Of a DNA stretch of 13,037 bases, positions 6,756 through 12,650 are shown piece after piece. This stretch comes from Bacillota bacterium (GTDB lineage Bacteria > Bacillota > Negativicutes > Sporomusales > Sporomusaceae), in contig JAEWGR010000015.1 of NCBI GenBank assembly GCA_023388195.1, positions 1 through 13,037 of the forward strand. The letters are read 5' to 3'. How positions within the stretch are numbered: position 1 is the first letter of the stretch; each line of letters begins with the position of its first letter. Under the pieces are notes generated by a model. The model saw only the letters and a list, made by a program, of their open reading frames with translations. It was not told the DNA's origin and searched no databases. Position numbers and translations under genes: made by a program.

Positions 6756-7803
6756 TTTTACCACCTAAATGTAATATTCTAGCCATGTTTTCAGGGCTTA
6801 AGCGGATATTGTATGGGTGCCCTTGAAATAAACCTGCTTCGGAAAGCGTTTTGTGGTTGACGTTATTGCCTTTTCCGAAGAAGCCATTATAAACCATTTC
6901 TATTAAAACAACATTCTTTTTATTTGAATAAAAGTCCTTCAATTCATCCTTAGTAAAAACAGTTTTATTTGATGCTAAGTTCAAAAATTCAAGTTCATTG
7001 ATTTTGCGGGAATTATTTAAAATGATAGGAACTACTTTAGTTATTGTGCAATAAGACGTCGCGACTGATTTGTAAGTTTTTCCAGAATCACCCATATATA
7101 TTCGGTAAATAATAACAGGCTCACCTGGTTGATGATGCAATTGAGACGATGGAAAAGCAAGGAATACTTTCGTTATGCCATTTGCAGCTGCAATTTCTTC
7201 AGCTTCCTGATTCGTATTATAAAGTTCTGAATAAGGGAACAAAGTATCATGATAATCTTCATTTATTGGTATATATCCTGATTTTATGAAATTGGGAGAA
7301 AGGTAAGGAAATGCTTTAAATGGGGAAGTGGTGTCCAGACTTCTCTTGTCTTTTAAGAATACAAGTTCATTCCGTTCGTTTTCACCTATAAGGTTAAAAC
7401 CAAACTTAGATACTAACTCAATTAATGTAGTGTGTCTAGGAAAGACAGTAAGGTAAATTTCATTGACGATAGATTCTTGCCAGCGCCACAGTGCTGTACT
7501 TAAAGCTCCTTCGCCCAAGCGTTGCCCATGTATTGATTCATCTAATTTTAAAGTTCCTATTTTTATTCTGGGTGTTGATGCCAGCGTACTAGTGGTGAGT
7601 TTGATATCCTCAATTTCATTTTTTAAATATAAAAATGCATGAATTAGATTGCTTTCATCTCGAAATACATAAGCTGACTCCCCTGCGCCGGCTTTACGAT
7701 TAAACCACTGAGAGAATTCGGGGTAGTCACTTTTTAGAGAATCAAAAAAGGAATCGTTTAAATTACAGGAAGAAAAAGAAATTAAACTAAATTTTCCAGG
7801 CAT
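6715..7803 (-). CDS. GNAT acetyltransferase with C-terminal PUA/EVE-like domain
   Basis: The product is 362 residues. The N-terminal half is a GNAT domain (about 60-160): IKIGTLKLDESIHGQRLGEGAL contains the acetyl-CoA pyrophosphate-binding motif Q/RxxGxG/A (QRLGEG, 94-99), followed by IYLTVFPRHTTLIELVSKFGF, the usual motif B region. The C-terminal half (about 205-345) resembles a PUA/EVE/ASCH fold, with HQPGEPVIIYRIYMGDSGK and then SVATSYCTITKVV. A PUA-like domain suggests that the acetylated substrate is RNA or RNA-bound (inference). ATG 7803 follows AGGTGGGGGGA (complement of 7811-7821) and is preferred over the upstream start at 7875. The gene is AT-rich compared with the recombinase, which fits separately acquired cargo. 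It overlaps the ASCH gene. Confidence 0.75.
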   Translation of the reverse strand: MPGKFSLISFSSCNLNDSFFDSLKSDYPEFSQWFNRKAGAGESAYVFRDESNLIHAFLYLKNEIEDIKLTTSTLASTPRIKIGTLKLDESIHGQRLGEGALSTALWRWQESIVNEIYLTVFPRHTTLIELVSKFGFNLIGENERNELVFLKDKRSLDTTSPFKAFPYLSPNFIKSGYIPINEDYHDTLFPYSELYNTNQEAEEIAAANGITKVFLAFPSSQLHHQPGEPVIIYRIYMGDSGKTYKSVATSYCTITKVVPIILNNSRKINELEFLNLASNKTVFTKDELKDFYSNKKNVVLIEMVYNGFFGKGNNVNHKTLSEAGLFQGHPYNIRLSPENMARILHLGGKNATDLIAHKSRTY

Positions 7804-7903
7804 TTTATCTTCCCCCCACCTCATATGGATGATGTAATAGCCTATTTTTAAGCTTTTATTTGTCTTAGGGAACAAAAGTACTACTGCTATTTGTTATGCT
7901 GAA

Positions 7904-7934
7904 AAGGCAACCCCGCAGCTATATGAGCGGGGTT
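7904..7934 (-). terminator. Intrinsic terminator after the TM2 gene
   Basis: AACCCCGC (7909-7916) pairs with GCGGGGTT (7927-7934) around a 10-nt loop. On the minus strand the stem is followed by TTGCCTTTTC. It lies just after the TM2 stop codon and upstream of the GNAT gene. Confidence 0.75.
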
Positions 7935-7940
7935 CTCCTA

Positions 7941-8285
7941 TCAATTAACTTCACTAGCTGCTGCTACTTGTTTAGTCGCGATTTCTTGTTGTGCAGTTAC
8001 ACGTTGAATAATAGCTAATTCAATCTGATCATTTTTTTCTTCAATTCTGCTACCGATAAAAAATACATCAATAAAGGCCCAAATTCCTAAACCACCTAAT
8101 GTAACTGCCATAAGGATGCCCCGACCGACATCTCCTGCATAAAACCGGTGACCGCCAAGAACGCCAAGAAAAAACCAAAAGATGTACGCGAGTGTTTTAG
8201 ACTTCGCCTTTTTAGGCATTTCACTATCAACTAGCGCAAGTTGTTGGGCGGTCAAATTTTGTTTAAGAAATAAATTTGAACTCAT
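7941..8285 (-). CDS. TM2-domain membrane protein
   Basis: The product is 114 residues with a TM2 domain at about 28-80: KSKTLAYIFWFFLGVLGGHRFYAGD, then GRGILMAVTLGGLGIWAFIDVFFIG. It comprises two membrane helices joined by the conserved G-HRFYxG turn, ending in the typical DVFFI. TM2 proteins are small membrane proteins of mostly unknown function, common on phages and mobile elements. The soluble N-terminus (1-27) and C-terminus (80-114, glutamine-rich helix) flank the domain. ATG 8285 is chosen for AAGGAGG (complement of 8294-8300) at 8 nt; a longer frame to 8324 has no ribosome binding site. It has its own terminator and a structured leader, so it is probably monocistronic. Confidence 0.88.
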   Translation of the reverse strand: MSSNLFLKQNLTAQQLALVDSEMPKKAKSKTLAYIFWFFLGVLGGHRFYAGDVGRGILMAVTLGGLGIWAFIDVFFIGSRIEEKNDQIELAIIQRVTAQQEIATKQVAAASEVN

Positions 8286-8310
8286 AATAATAGCCTCCTT
8301 TTTAAAATAT

Positions 8311-8348
8311 AAAAACACAGCCACTGCTTAAGTGTGTGCTGTGTTTTT
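8311..8348. terminator. Terminator-like hairpin in the TM2 gene leader
   Basis: ACACAGC and GCTGTGT arms, with an inner CACT/AGTG pairing, are flanked by A-runs on the left and TTTTTT on the right, so either strand gives a hairpin with a U-tract. On the minus strand it lies between immA (stop 8528) and the TM2 ribosome binding site (8294-8300). It could end the immA transcript or act as an attenuator for the TM2 gene. Confidence 0.6.
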
Positions 8349-8469
8349 TGCTGTGATAAATAGTAAAACATTATTATCGTGTTTATTTAATTAATGCTAG
8401 GGGGTTAGGACGAATGTACCAAACTCTTATGTAACCAGTATAAAGCACAAAAATAAAAAATAAAAGACA

Positions 8470-8493
8470 ATTATAACAAATTTGTTAGATTTT
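8470..8493 (-). promoter_or_regulatory. Candidate TM2 promoter with palindromic operator
   Basis: TATAAT (complement of 8470-8475) has a weak TTAAGC 18 nt upstream. A perfect 14-bp palindrome, TAACAAATTTGTTA (8474-8487), overlaps the -10. This region (8349-8527) has no gene, is very AT-rich and is the only visible place for a TM2 promoter. The -35 is poor. Confidence 0.35.
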
Positions 8494-8527
8494 GCTTAAA
8501 ATTCAAATATAAAGTATATATGTTTGA

Positions 8528-9040
8528 TTAATCCATAACAACCTTAAGTTCCTTATTTTTCTTCTGCCTCGCCCGCAACTCCTTAACCCTATACTGTAAG
8601 GCCTGCTCAGATACGCCCATAAAAGCGGCGGCTTTTTTTATGTCAAAACCTGCCCTGGCCAGTTTCTGTATTTTTTCCAGGGGCATAAGCAACTCGGCAG
8701 CAAACACATTTGCCTGGCGCTCTTTCAAGTCAAAAGCCTGTCCATTAATACGGGTGCAGAAAAAAGCCGGCTGGTACCAGCGGTGCATTAAATAATGTCC
8801 AAGCTCATGAGTTAAGGTAAATAACCGTCTGGTTCTCGGTAATGAAGGATTCAGGAGAATAGTATACTGACCATCATCATTCCATAACATCCCGGTAAAC
8901 CGTTGGTTCTCCATGGGGAATTCATCAATTATTAAGTTGTAATCATTGCAGATCTGCTGCACCATGTTAGCCGCCAAGGGGAAAGCGGCCTTATATCTTT
9001 CATAATGCATTTGGGCAACTTGAATAGCTGCATCTATCAT
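8528..9040 (-). CDS. ImmA/IrrE-type metallopeptidase
   Basis: The product is 170 residues. The zinc motif HELGH is at 78-82 (TLTHELGHYLMHR), with a likely third ligand E108 in KERQANVFAAELLMP. The C-terminal helix-turn-helix-like segment (DIKKAAAFMGVSEQALQYRV) is usual for this family. ImmA of ICEBs1 cleaves the ImmR repressor and so induces the element; the gene position here, right after a cI-like repressor, is the same. ATG 9040 is preferred (GAGGG 7 nt upstream) over a longer frame to 9103, which lacks a ribosome binding site and would overlap a hairpin. The probable target is the repressor encoded at 9115-9510. Confidence 0.9.
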   Translation of the reverse strand: MIDAAIQVAQMHYERYKAAFPLAANMVQQICNDYNLIIDEFPMENQRFTGMLWNDDGQYTILLNPSLPRTRRLFTLTHELGHYLMHRWYQPAFFCTRINGQAFDLKERQANVFAAELLMPLEKIQKLARAGFDIKKAAAFMGVSEQALQYRVKELRARQKKNKELKVVMD

Positions 9041-9078
9041 GAAACCACCCTCTCCAAACATATGTTCTGATAAAGCGT

Positions 9079-9111
9079 AAAAAATTATTAACGGCACTGA
9101 CACCGTTAATA
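9079..9111 (-). terminator. Hairpin with T-run between repressor gene and immA
   Basis: TATTAACGG (9086-9094) pairs with CCGTTAATA (9103-9111) around an 8-nt loop. On the minus strand the stem is followed by ATTTTTT. It stands after the repressor stop codon (9115) and before the immA start, so it could reduce immA expression relative to the repressor. The stem is AT-rich, so termination would be partial. Confidence 0.6.
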
Positions 9112-9114
9112 GTT

Positions 9115-9510
9115 TTACCGTTGATTTTTCTTTTGCTGTATCTTGAAACGAAAGTATTCCGCGAGGTCGTCCATAATTTCTTGCCGGTCTTTTGGGGTTA
9201 GGTGAGAGTCTAAGCGAAATTCACCTACTACTGTTTTCATAAAATTGACTACTTCAGGATCATCTATAGCTTTGACACCGACACCGGAATATCTTTCGTT
9301 AGTAATTCCCGTAAGATAATCTGCCGTTGTATCTAATGCAGCAGCTAGTCGGGATAAATCGTCTTGGGTTATTCCAGGAGTATAGGCACGTTCCCAATTC
9401 GAAATAACTTGTGGGGAGACACTTACCATGTCGGCTAATTGCTTTTGAGTAAGTCCCTTATTGTTACGTAATTGTTTTATTCGGACTCCGGTAATATTTT
9501 TCTCTTCCAC
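9115..9510 (-). CDS. cI-like XRE-family repressor
   Basis: The product is 131 residues. An XRE helix-turn-helix occupies about 8-62: IKQLRNNKGLTQKQLADMVSVSPQVISNWERAYTPG followed by DDLSRLAAALDTTADYLTG. The C-terminal part (70-131) is an unclassified dimerisation-type region with many charged residues and no peptidase motif, as in repressors that are cleaved by a partner ImmA. GTG 9510 is chosen because GAGGTGA (complement of 9516-9522) precedes it at suitable distance; a GTG at 9519 overlaps that Shine-Dalgarno. It is transcribed leftward from the shared control region, divergent from the Cro-like gene, and is followed by immA. It probably binds the TAACG-N5-CGTTA operators (inference). Confidence 0.9.
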   Translation of the reverse strand: MEEKNITGVRIKQLRNNKGLTQKQLADMVSVSPQVISNWERAYTPGITQDDLSRLAAALDTTADYLTGITNERYSGVGVKAIDDPEVVNFMKTVVGEFRLDSHLTPKDRQEIMDDLAEYFRFKIQQKKNQR

Positions 9511-9554
9511 ATGTTTCACCTCAGATATTCCTTATCAAATATTGTACAATTAGC

Positions 9555-9657
9555 TAACGAATTTAGATAGTATACTAACGAATATTGAGAATAAAAATAT
9601 AAAAAAGATTGACAATAACGAAATGCGTTAGTATACTATGCATAACGATATTCGTTA
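9555..9657. promoter_or_regulatory. Divergent lysogeny control region with repressor operators
   Basis: Two full operators lie on the right, TAACG-AAATG-CGTTA (9616-9630) and TAACG-ATATT-CGTTA (9643-9657, with 7-bp arms over 9642-9658). Two degenerate sites that keep one TAACG half lie on the left (9555-9569, 9576-9590). The block CGTTAGTATACTAT occurs on plus at 9626-9639 and on minus at 9567-9580, so the two divergent promoters carry the same operator/-10 block in mirror orientation. The leftward -10 is TATACT (complement of 9569-9574), with a poor -35. Confidence 0.8.
9609..9637 (+). promoter_or_regulatory. Rightward SigA promoter of the Cro-like gene
   Basis: TTGACA (9609-9614) and TATACT (9632-9637) are separated by 17 nt, a near-consensus vegetative promoter. 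One operator (9616-9630) fills the spacer and another (9643-9657) covers the transcription start region, so a bound repressor would block it. Confidence 0.88.
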
Positions 9658-9677
9658 TTGCGTGAGGAGGTGTAAAT

Positions 9678-9923
9678 GTGGTTCATCAAAATGTAGAAAA
9701 GATTCGTAAATTCAAGGGAGTTACTAAAACCCACCTTGCTAAAAAGATTAATTTGTCTTTGCAAGGATATCGGCATATTATGTCAGGAAATACAAAGTTA
9801 GATGTTGAGAGATTAAAAATTATTGCATGTGAATTGGATGTTGATGTTGCAATTTTTTTTGACGATGAACTAACGAAAAACGTTATAACGACGGATGCCG
9901 CTTCATTAGAGTGGGCGGGATAG
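9678..9923 (+). CDS. Cro-like XRE-family regulator
   Basis: The product is 81 residues. The HTH spans about 5-60 (VEKIRKFKGVTKTHLAKKINLSLQGYRHIMSGNTKLDVERLKIIACELDVDVAIFF). It is the first rightward gene from the strong promoter, the position of cro in lambdoid switches. GTG 9678 follows AGGAGGTG (9665-9672) at 5 nt; an ATG at 9676 is in another frame. An additional perfect operator lies inside its 3' end (9871-9885). It is convergent with the lipoprotein gene, with 18 nt between them and no visible terminator. Confidence 0.85.
   Translation: MVHQNVEKIRKFKGVTKTHLAKKINLSLQGYRHIMSGNTKLDVERLKIIACELDVDVAIFFDDELTKNVITTDAASLEWAG
9871..9885. promoter_or_regulatory. Intragenic copy of the repressor operator
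   Basis: TAACG-AAAAA-CGTTA is a perfect match to the operator pattern of the control region 215-255 bp upstream, and is followed directly by another TAACG half-site (9886-9890). It lies in the 3' coding part of the Cro-like gene. Confidence 0.65.
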
Positions 9924-9941
9924 AGGTATATCAAGTTTGGG

Positions 9942-10382
9942 CTATTTTTTGAGGGGATTGTCTCTAGAAATTAATTTTAGTCCAGCCTCATTAAATACTA
10001 AAACTGTAATAAAGTTTTGTGATTGTGATTGGTTATTAAAAGCCATTCCGCTCATTACATTCTTCCAACCTTCGGCGCTTTTATCTGTCGAGGGGTTAAT
10101 AACCGCAATCATATAGCGGCCATTCTTGGATTCCCTCACCGTAAAAGTTTTTAGATCCTTGTACCAACTGGTCATGAAAAATCCTTCATCCAATTGTTTT
10201 TTATAGGTAGAAGTCAAATCAGTGTTTTCCTGCAAGCCCATTAATCCTTTATAAGACACATCAATAGTTCCACTAGAGCTAGATTTTGAGGAACTGCATC
10301 CGGCTAAAAGCGCTATCGAAAAAATACAAATCAATAAAAGTAAAAGCAATTTGCCTTGTAGGCTATATTTTCGGATAAACAT
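9942..10382 (-). CDS. Putative lipoprotein of unknown function
   Basis: The product is 146 residues. A classical lipoprotein signal is present: basic MFIRKYSLQGK, a hydrophobic core rich in Leu and Ile, and lipobox LAGC with C29, followed by a serine-rich linker. The mature part (about 116 residues) has no motif I recognise; it alternates short strands and helices (FTVRESKNGRYMIAVINP, NFITVLVFNEAGLKLI). It should be anchored on the outer face of the membrane. ATG 10382 follows a purine-rich AAAGGGGG (complement of about 10390-10397). Surface lipoproteins near the immunity region of prophages sometimes act in superinfection exclusion; that is only a possibility here. Confidence 0.8.
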   Translation of the reverse strand: MFIRKYSLQGKLLLLLLICIFSIALLAGCSSSKSSSSGTIDVSYKGLMGLQENTDLTSTYKKQLDEGFFMTSWYKDLKTFTVRESKNGRYMIAVINPSTDKSAEGWKNVMSGMAFNNQSQSQNFITVLVFNEAGLKLISRDNPLKK

Positions 10383-10453
10383 TGGAGATCCCCCTTTTAT
10401 TGAAGCTCTTTAGAAAACCATCTAGCAAATAAGATTAGATAAAGGAGAAAAAT

Positions 10454-10567
10454 ATGAACCTAAATCAAATAGAAAAAGAACTAAGAGAAACCGTAATAAT
10501 GTTGAAAATAGCCATAATTAGTATGGTCTTTAGTTGGTTTCTATTTTTATGGACTATATCAACCTAA
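10454..10567 (+). CDS. 37-residue single-pass membrane microprotein
   Basis: A short ORF reading MNLNQIEKELRETVIMLKIA, then a hydrophobic helix (ISMVFSWFLFLW) and a stop. AAAGGAG (10441-10447) lies 6 nt upstream of the ATG, a strong translation signal. The N-terminal half is an amphipathic charged helix and the C-terminal half is one membrane helix. The layout recalls XhlA-type or other phage small membrane proteins, but no family can be assigned. The stop codon is one base away from the stop of the convergent FlgT_C-like gene; the divergent neighbour is the lipoprotein gene. Confidence 0.6.
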   Translation: MNLNQIEKELRETVIMLKIAIISMVFSWFLFLWTIST

Positions 10568-10568
10568 G

Positions 10569-10967
10569 TCAAGAACATGGGCGAACTAGATCCCCTACGC
10601 GTATGCGGTGCTCGGATGACTCTAACCAGCCGCCAGATATATCTTCAGGATGCACGGGCAATCTTTTGGGGACAGTTGTGGTTAATGCGTTAGCCGTATC
10701 CTGGAGGATTGCTAATGCGGTTGAGGCAGGTTCTTTTTGGGCGTTTACACAAACTGACATTTTGGGGTAAATATTTCGTATTTCTATGTATGCTTTAATT
10801 GGATCTAAAGTACCCAAATCTTCATTAGTATCGGGATCAATAATTGGTTTTCCAGGGAGATATATTTCCAATTCATCACCGGTATTTAGACCATGACTTG
10901 TTCCAGCATTAATTACAATTTTACGATCATCAATTATTTTTATTACTTTAAACTTATTTTCGCTCAT
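10569..10967 (-). CDS. FlgT_C-like domain protein of unknown function
   Basis: The product is 132 residues without signal peptide or membrane helix. The N-terminal 75 residues follow a small beta-barrel pattern seen in FlgT C-terminal-like domains: FKVIKIIDDRKIVINAGTS, HGLNTGDELEIY, then IIDPDTNEDLGTLDPIKAYIEI. The remaining part (about 76-132) is unassigned and ends in GDLVRPC. Its ATG overlaps the stop of the upstream membrane-protein gene as ATGA (10964-10967), with AAGGGGAAA upstream, so translation is coupled. It is the last gene of a three-gene operon (Arc-like, membrane, this). The domain assignment is by motif pattern only. Confidence 0.65.
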   Translation of the reverse strand: MSENKFKVIKIIDDRKIVINAGTSHGLNTGDELEIYLPGKPIIDPDTNEDLGTLDPIKAYIEIRNIYPKMSVCVNAQKEPASTALAILQDTANALTTTVPKRLPVHPEDISGGWLESSEHRIRVGDLVRPCS

Positions 10968-11359
10968 AATATTTTCCCCTTGTAGATTTTTAGTTTTTCT
11001 ATTCTGTCACTCTTAATTGAAGTAAAAGCAATACTTTCAGCTAAACGCCATAGTTCTAATGTTCTAAGTTTCTCTTTTTCTAAATTATTGTTTTTTTCTT
11101 CGTATTGACTAGATAAGGATTGATGATTTATTTTTATGTTTTTAATTTCTTGCAGTAAAAGAGAAATATATCTATATGCCTTAATAATGTGATAAAGAAA
11201 AAAACACACAATGTAGAAAAATAGCACAATGAATGCATACCACAAGGGAACATCATATTTGGTGTTAAGAAAAATTGTAACGATAACTCCTAATACTGGG
11301 TGCCATGTATTTTTTAACATACCCGTAAGGGTCGGGGCGCTGGTTTCTAGATCATTCAT
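10964..11359 (-). CDS. Two-TM protein with cytoplasmic coiled coil
   Basis: The product is 131 residues. Two hydrophobic helices lie at about 20-33 and 38-57, followed by a long charged helical region (60-125) rich in Glu, Lys, Asn and Leu (QYEEKNNNLEKEKLRTLELWRLAE), probably a coiled coil. No enzymatic motif is visible and I do not recognise the family. The ATG (11357-11359) lies inside the end of the Arc-like gene (8-nt overlap), with AGAGG just upstream. The stop overlaps the start of the FlgT_C-like gene. Strict coupling on both sides suggests the three products act together, possibly as a membrane-bound complex (inference). Confidence 0.75.
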   Translation of the reverse strand: MNDLETSAPTLTGMLKNTWHPVLGVIVTIFLNTKYDVPLWYAFIVLFFYIVCFFLYHIIKAYRYISLLLQEIKNIKINHQSLSSQYEEKNNNLEKEKLRTLELWRLAESIAFTSIKSDRIEKLKIYKGKIL

Positions 11360-11528
11360 GTGTAACCTCTAGCAGTCCATGCTTTTGTTCATATTCAGCA
11401 ATGTATTGTTCTAAAATGTATTCGATTTCCATGGCAATAGAGCGTCTATCTTTTTCGGAGAGTGCTTTTATCTTGAAGAAGTTTTCTTCTTGCAGCCTTA
11501 ATGTGAATTGGCGCTTTTCTGTAGCCAA
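11352..11528 (-). CDS. Arc-family ribbon-helix-helix regulator
   Basis: A 58-residue ORF with TTG start 11528 and AGGGGG 8 nt upstream. The sequence begins MATEKRQFTLRLQEENFFKI, an Arc-type beta-strand with alternating contact residues. A helix, the SIAMEIEYILEQYI segment (Arc-like R/S-x-x-x-E-I-x-x-x-L) and a charged tail follow. Arc-like dimers bind tandem operators and often repress their own operon in phages. It is the first gene of the operon and overlaps the membrane-protein gene. It is divergent from a second RHH gene, with TGAATTC repeats between them that are plausible operators. Confidence 0.8.
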   Translation of the reverse strand: MATEKRQFTLRLQEENFFKIKALSEKDRRSIAMEIEYILEQYIAEYEQKHGLLEVTHE

Positions 11529-11540
11529 AAGTTATACCCC

Positions 11541-11630
11541 CTGTGAATTCTATATGAATTCATTATAAATTATTTGGGAGATATTTCAAAGAATCAATAA
11601 AATTCTTATTAATATCATAATGAATTCACT
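11541..11630. promoter_or_regulatory. Divergent RHH control region with TGAATTC repeats
   Basis: TGAATTC occurs at 11544-11550 and 11555-11561 (start spacing 11 nt, about one helical turn) and as TGAATTCA at 11621-11628. The outer sites GTGAATTC and GAATTCAC are mirror images. Very AT-rich DNA lies between the divergent Arc-like and RHH genes. The spacing suits tandem binding of RHH dimers. Confidence 0.5.
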
Positions 11631-11659
11631 ATGTTATATAAACAAGGAGGTGAATCCCA

Positions 11660-11887
11660 ATGAATTTATTTGTAAGTGCTAAAAAAATGATTTCTGTGCG
11701 AATACCTAAAGAAATGAATGTGCGATTAGGTCAGCATGTAAAAAGTATTGGAATATCTAAAGCAGCGTTGATTTTAATGCTGCTATCACGGGAATTAAAT
11801 TGTGCTATTAGAGAGGATATGAATGAAAGTGATTTATTAGCCGAAAAGGGTAAGCCGCTTCATAAGAGCGGACGGGATAAAGGTTAA
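11660..11887 (+). CDS. Ribbon-helix-helix-type small regulator
   Basis: The product is 75 residues. An RHH-like core is at about 10-48: MISVRIPKEMNVRLGQHVKS (beta-strand plus helix A), then IGISKAALILMLLSREL (helix B). A charged C-terminal tail follows. ATG 11660 has a near-perfect AAGGAGGTGA (11644-11653). It is divergent from the Arc-like gene, so the two may share operators and form a two-way switch. It is the first of a rightward series of small genes with short gaps (21 nt to the next). Confidence 0.7.
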   Translation: MNLFVSAKKMISVRIPKEMNVRLGQHVKSIGISKAALILMLLSRELNCAIREDMNESDLLAEKGKPLHKSGRDKG

Positions 11888-11908
11888 TAATATAAGGAGT
11901 TTGATATT

Positions 11909-12316
11909 ATGCAGGAATTAACAAATGTATTATTTAGGTTCAATAGCCCCTTAAATCCATACCATGTATTAGTTAACGACTGGAAGATACTTGTGGGAGT
12001 GGACGATATTATTACCAGCTTTAATCTTAATCGGGATGCGGTAAAGGTATTCCTTAAAGATCATAAAAGTCAAGCTCTTCAGATTTCACCTATTGGGGGA
12101 AGCCATTATGAGATTAAGCTGTTCATTGATCCGTTAATTGCCTTTAAAGTCCTGATATTGTACGGCCGGCCGGAGCAGGCCGATATTTTTCACCAAAGCA
12201 TTATAGAGAGTGCACCGCTAATTGCAAAAGTGTTTGAGCAACAGCGCAAGATAGCCACTGATGCTTTGCTAACAATTGTACAAACTGATTCAATTTCTGT
12301 ATTGGTTAATCCATAA
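11909..12316 (+). CDS. Element protein of unknown function
   Basis: The product is 135 residues, soluble. I do not recognise the family. The N-terminal part (1-40) includes NDWKILVGVDDIITSFNLN, the middle has SPIGGSHYEIKLFIDPLIAFKVLILYGRPEQADIF, and the C-terminal part is helical (SAPLIAKVFEQQRKIATDALLTIV). The short-strand then helix layout with a residue pattern like VDDIITSFNLNRDAVKVFL recalls the start of phage antirepressor domains, which is only a guess. ATG 11909 follows AAGGAG at 9 nt. It sits between the RHH gene and a run of tiny ORFs in the same direction, an early-region layout. Confidence 0.65.
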   Translation: MQELTNVLFRFNSPLNPYHVLVNDWKILVGVDDIITSFNLNRDAVKVFLKDHKSQALQISPIGGSHYEIKLFIDPLIAFKVLILYGRPEQADIFHQSIIESAPLIAKVFEQQRKIATDALLTIVQTDSISVLVNP

Positions 12317-12363
12317 AGACCTGTACTAGGCCATTAGGCCGGGCGGGGATAGGAGGGAGAAGT

Positions 12364-12516
12364 TTGAATTTACCCAGCGAAAAAAGGACTCCAAGTAAGC
12401 CATTAAACCCTAAAATAATGGCTGCGCTTCGGATCATGGCTCAGGCTGTTCTCCGTGAGCATAGTAAAAAGGGCGATTTGGCTGAACAGGAGGTGTCCAA
12501 TGAAACCGTCAACTGA
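12364..12516 (+). CDS. 50-residue hypothetical protein
   Basis: A short ORF with TTG start 12364 behind AGGAGGGAG (12351-12359). The product reads MNLPSEKRTPSKPLNPKIMA, then ALRIMAQAVLREHSKKGDL and a polar tail. A basic, Pro-rich N-terminus precedes one amphipathic helix; there is no membrane segment. Its last 17 nt overlap the next ORF, whose Shine-Dalgarno lies inside it, the usual pattern of packed phage early genes. Confidence 0.55.
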   Translation: MNLPSEKRTPSKPLNPKIMAALRIMAQAVLREHSKKGDLAEQEVSNETVN

Positions 12517-12634
12517 TCGCTACCAGGTTCATAGCATCCGTTGGCGAGGAGAGCTTGAACCTGAGCAAGCCAAATGGAGCCTGACTCAGCAAATCATATT
12601 GATTGTCTTATTTATACTGGCTCTTGCTATATAA
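12500..12634 (+). CDS. 44-residue single-pass membrane microprotein
   Basis: A short ORF with ATG 12500 and an excellent AGGAGGTG (12489-12496). A polar, Trp/Arg-containing N-terminus (MKPSTDRYQVHSIRWRGELE) is followed by one C-terminal membrane helix (QQIILIVLFILALAI) that ends the protein. This is tail-anchored topology. No family is recognised. Confidence 0.6.
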   Translation: MKPSTDRYQVHSIRWRGELEPEQAKWSLTQQIILIVLFILALAI

Positions 12635-12650
12635 GAAAGGGGGTGAACCT

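Noticed and set aside
10534..10770. Plus-strand ORF of 78 codons opposite the FlgT_C-like gene
   Set aside because: Shadow of the minus-strand gene; no ribosome binding site and unnatural composition.
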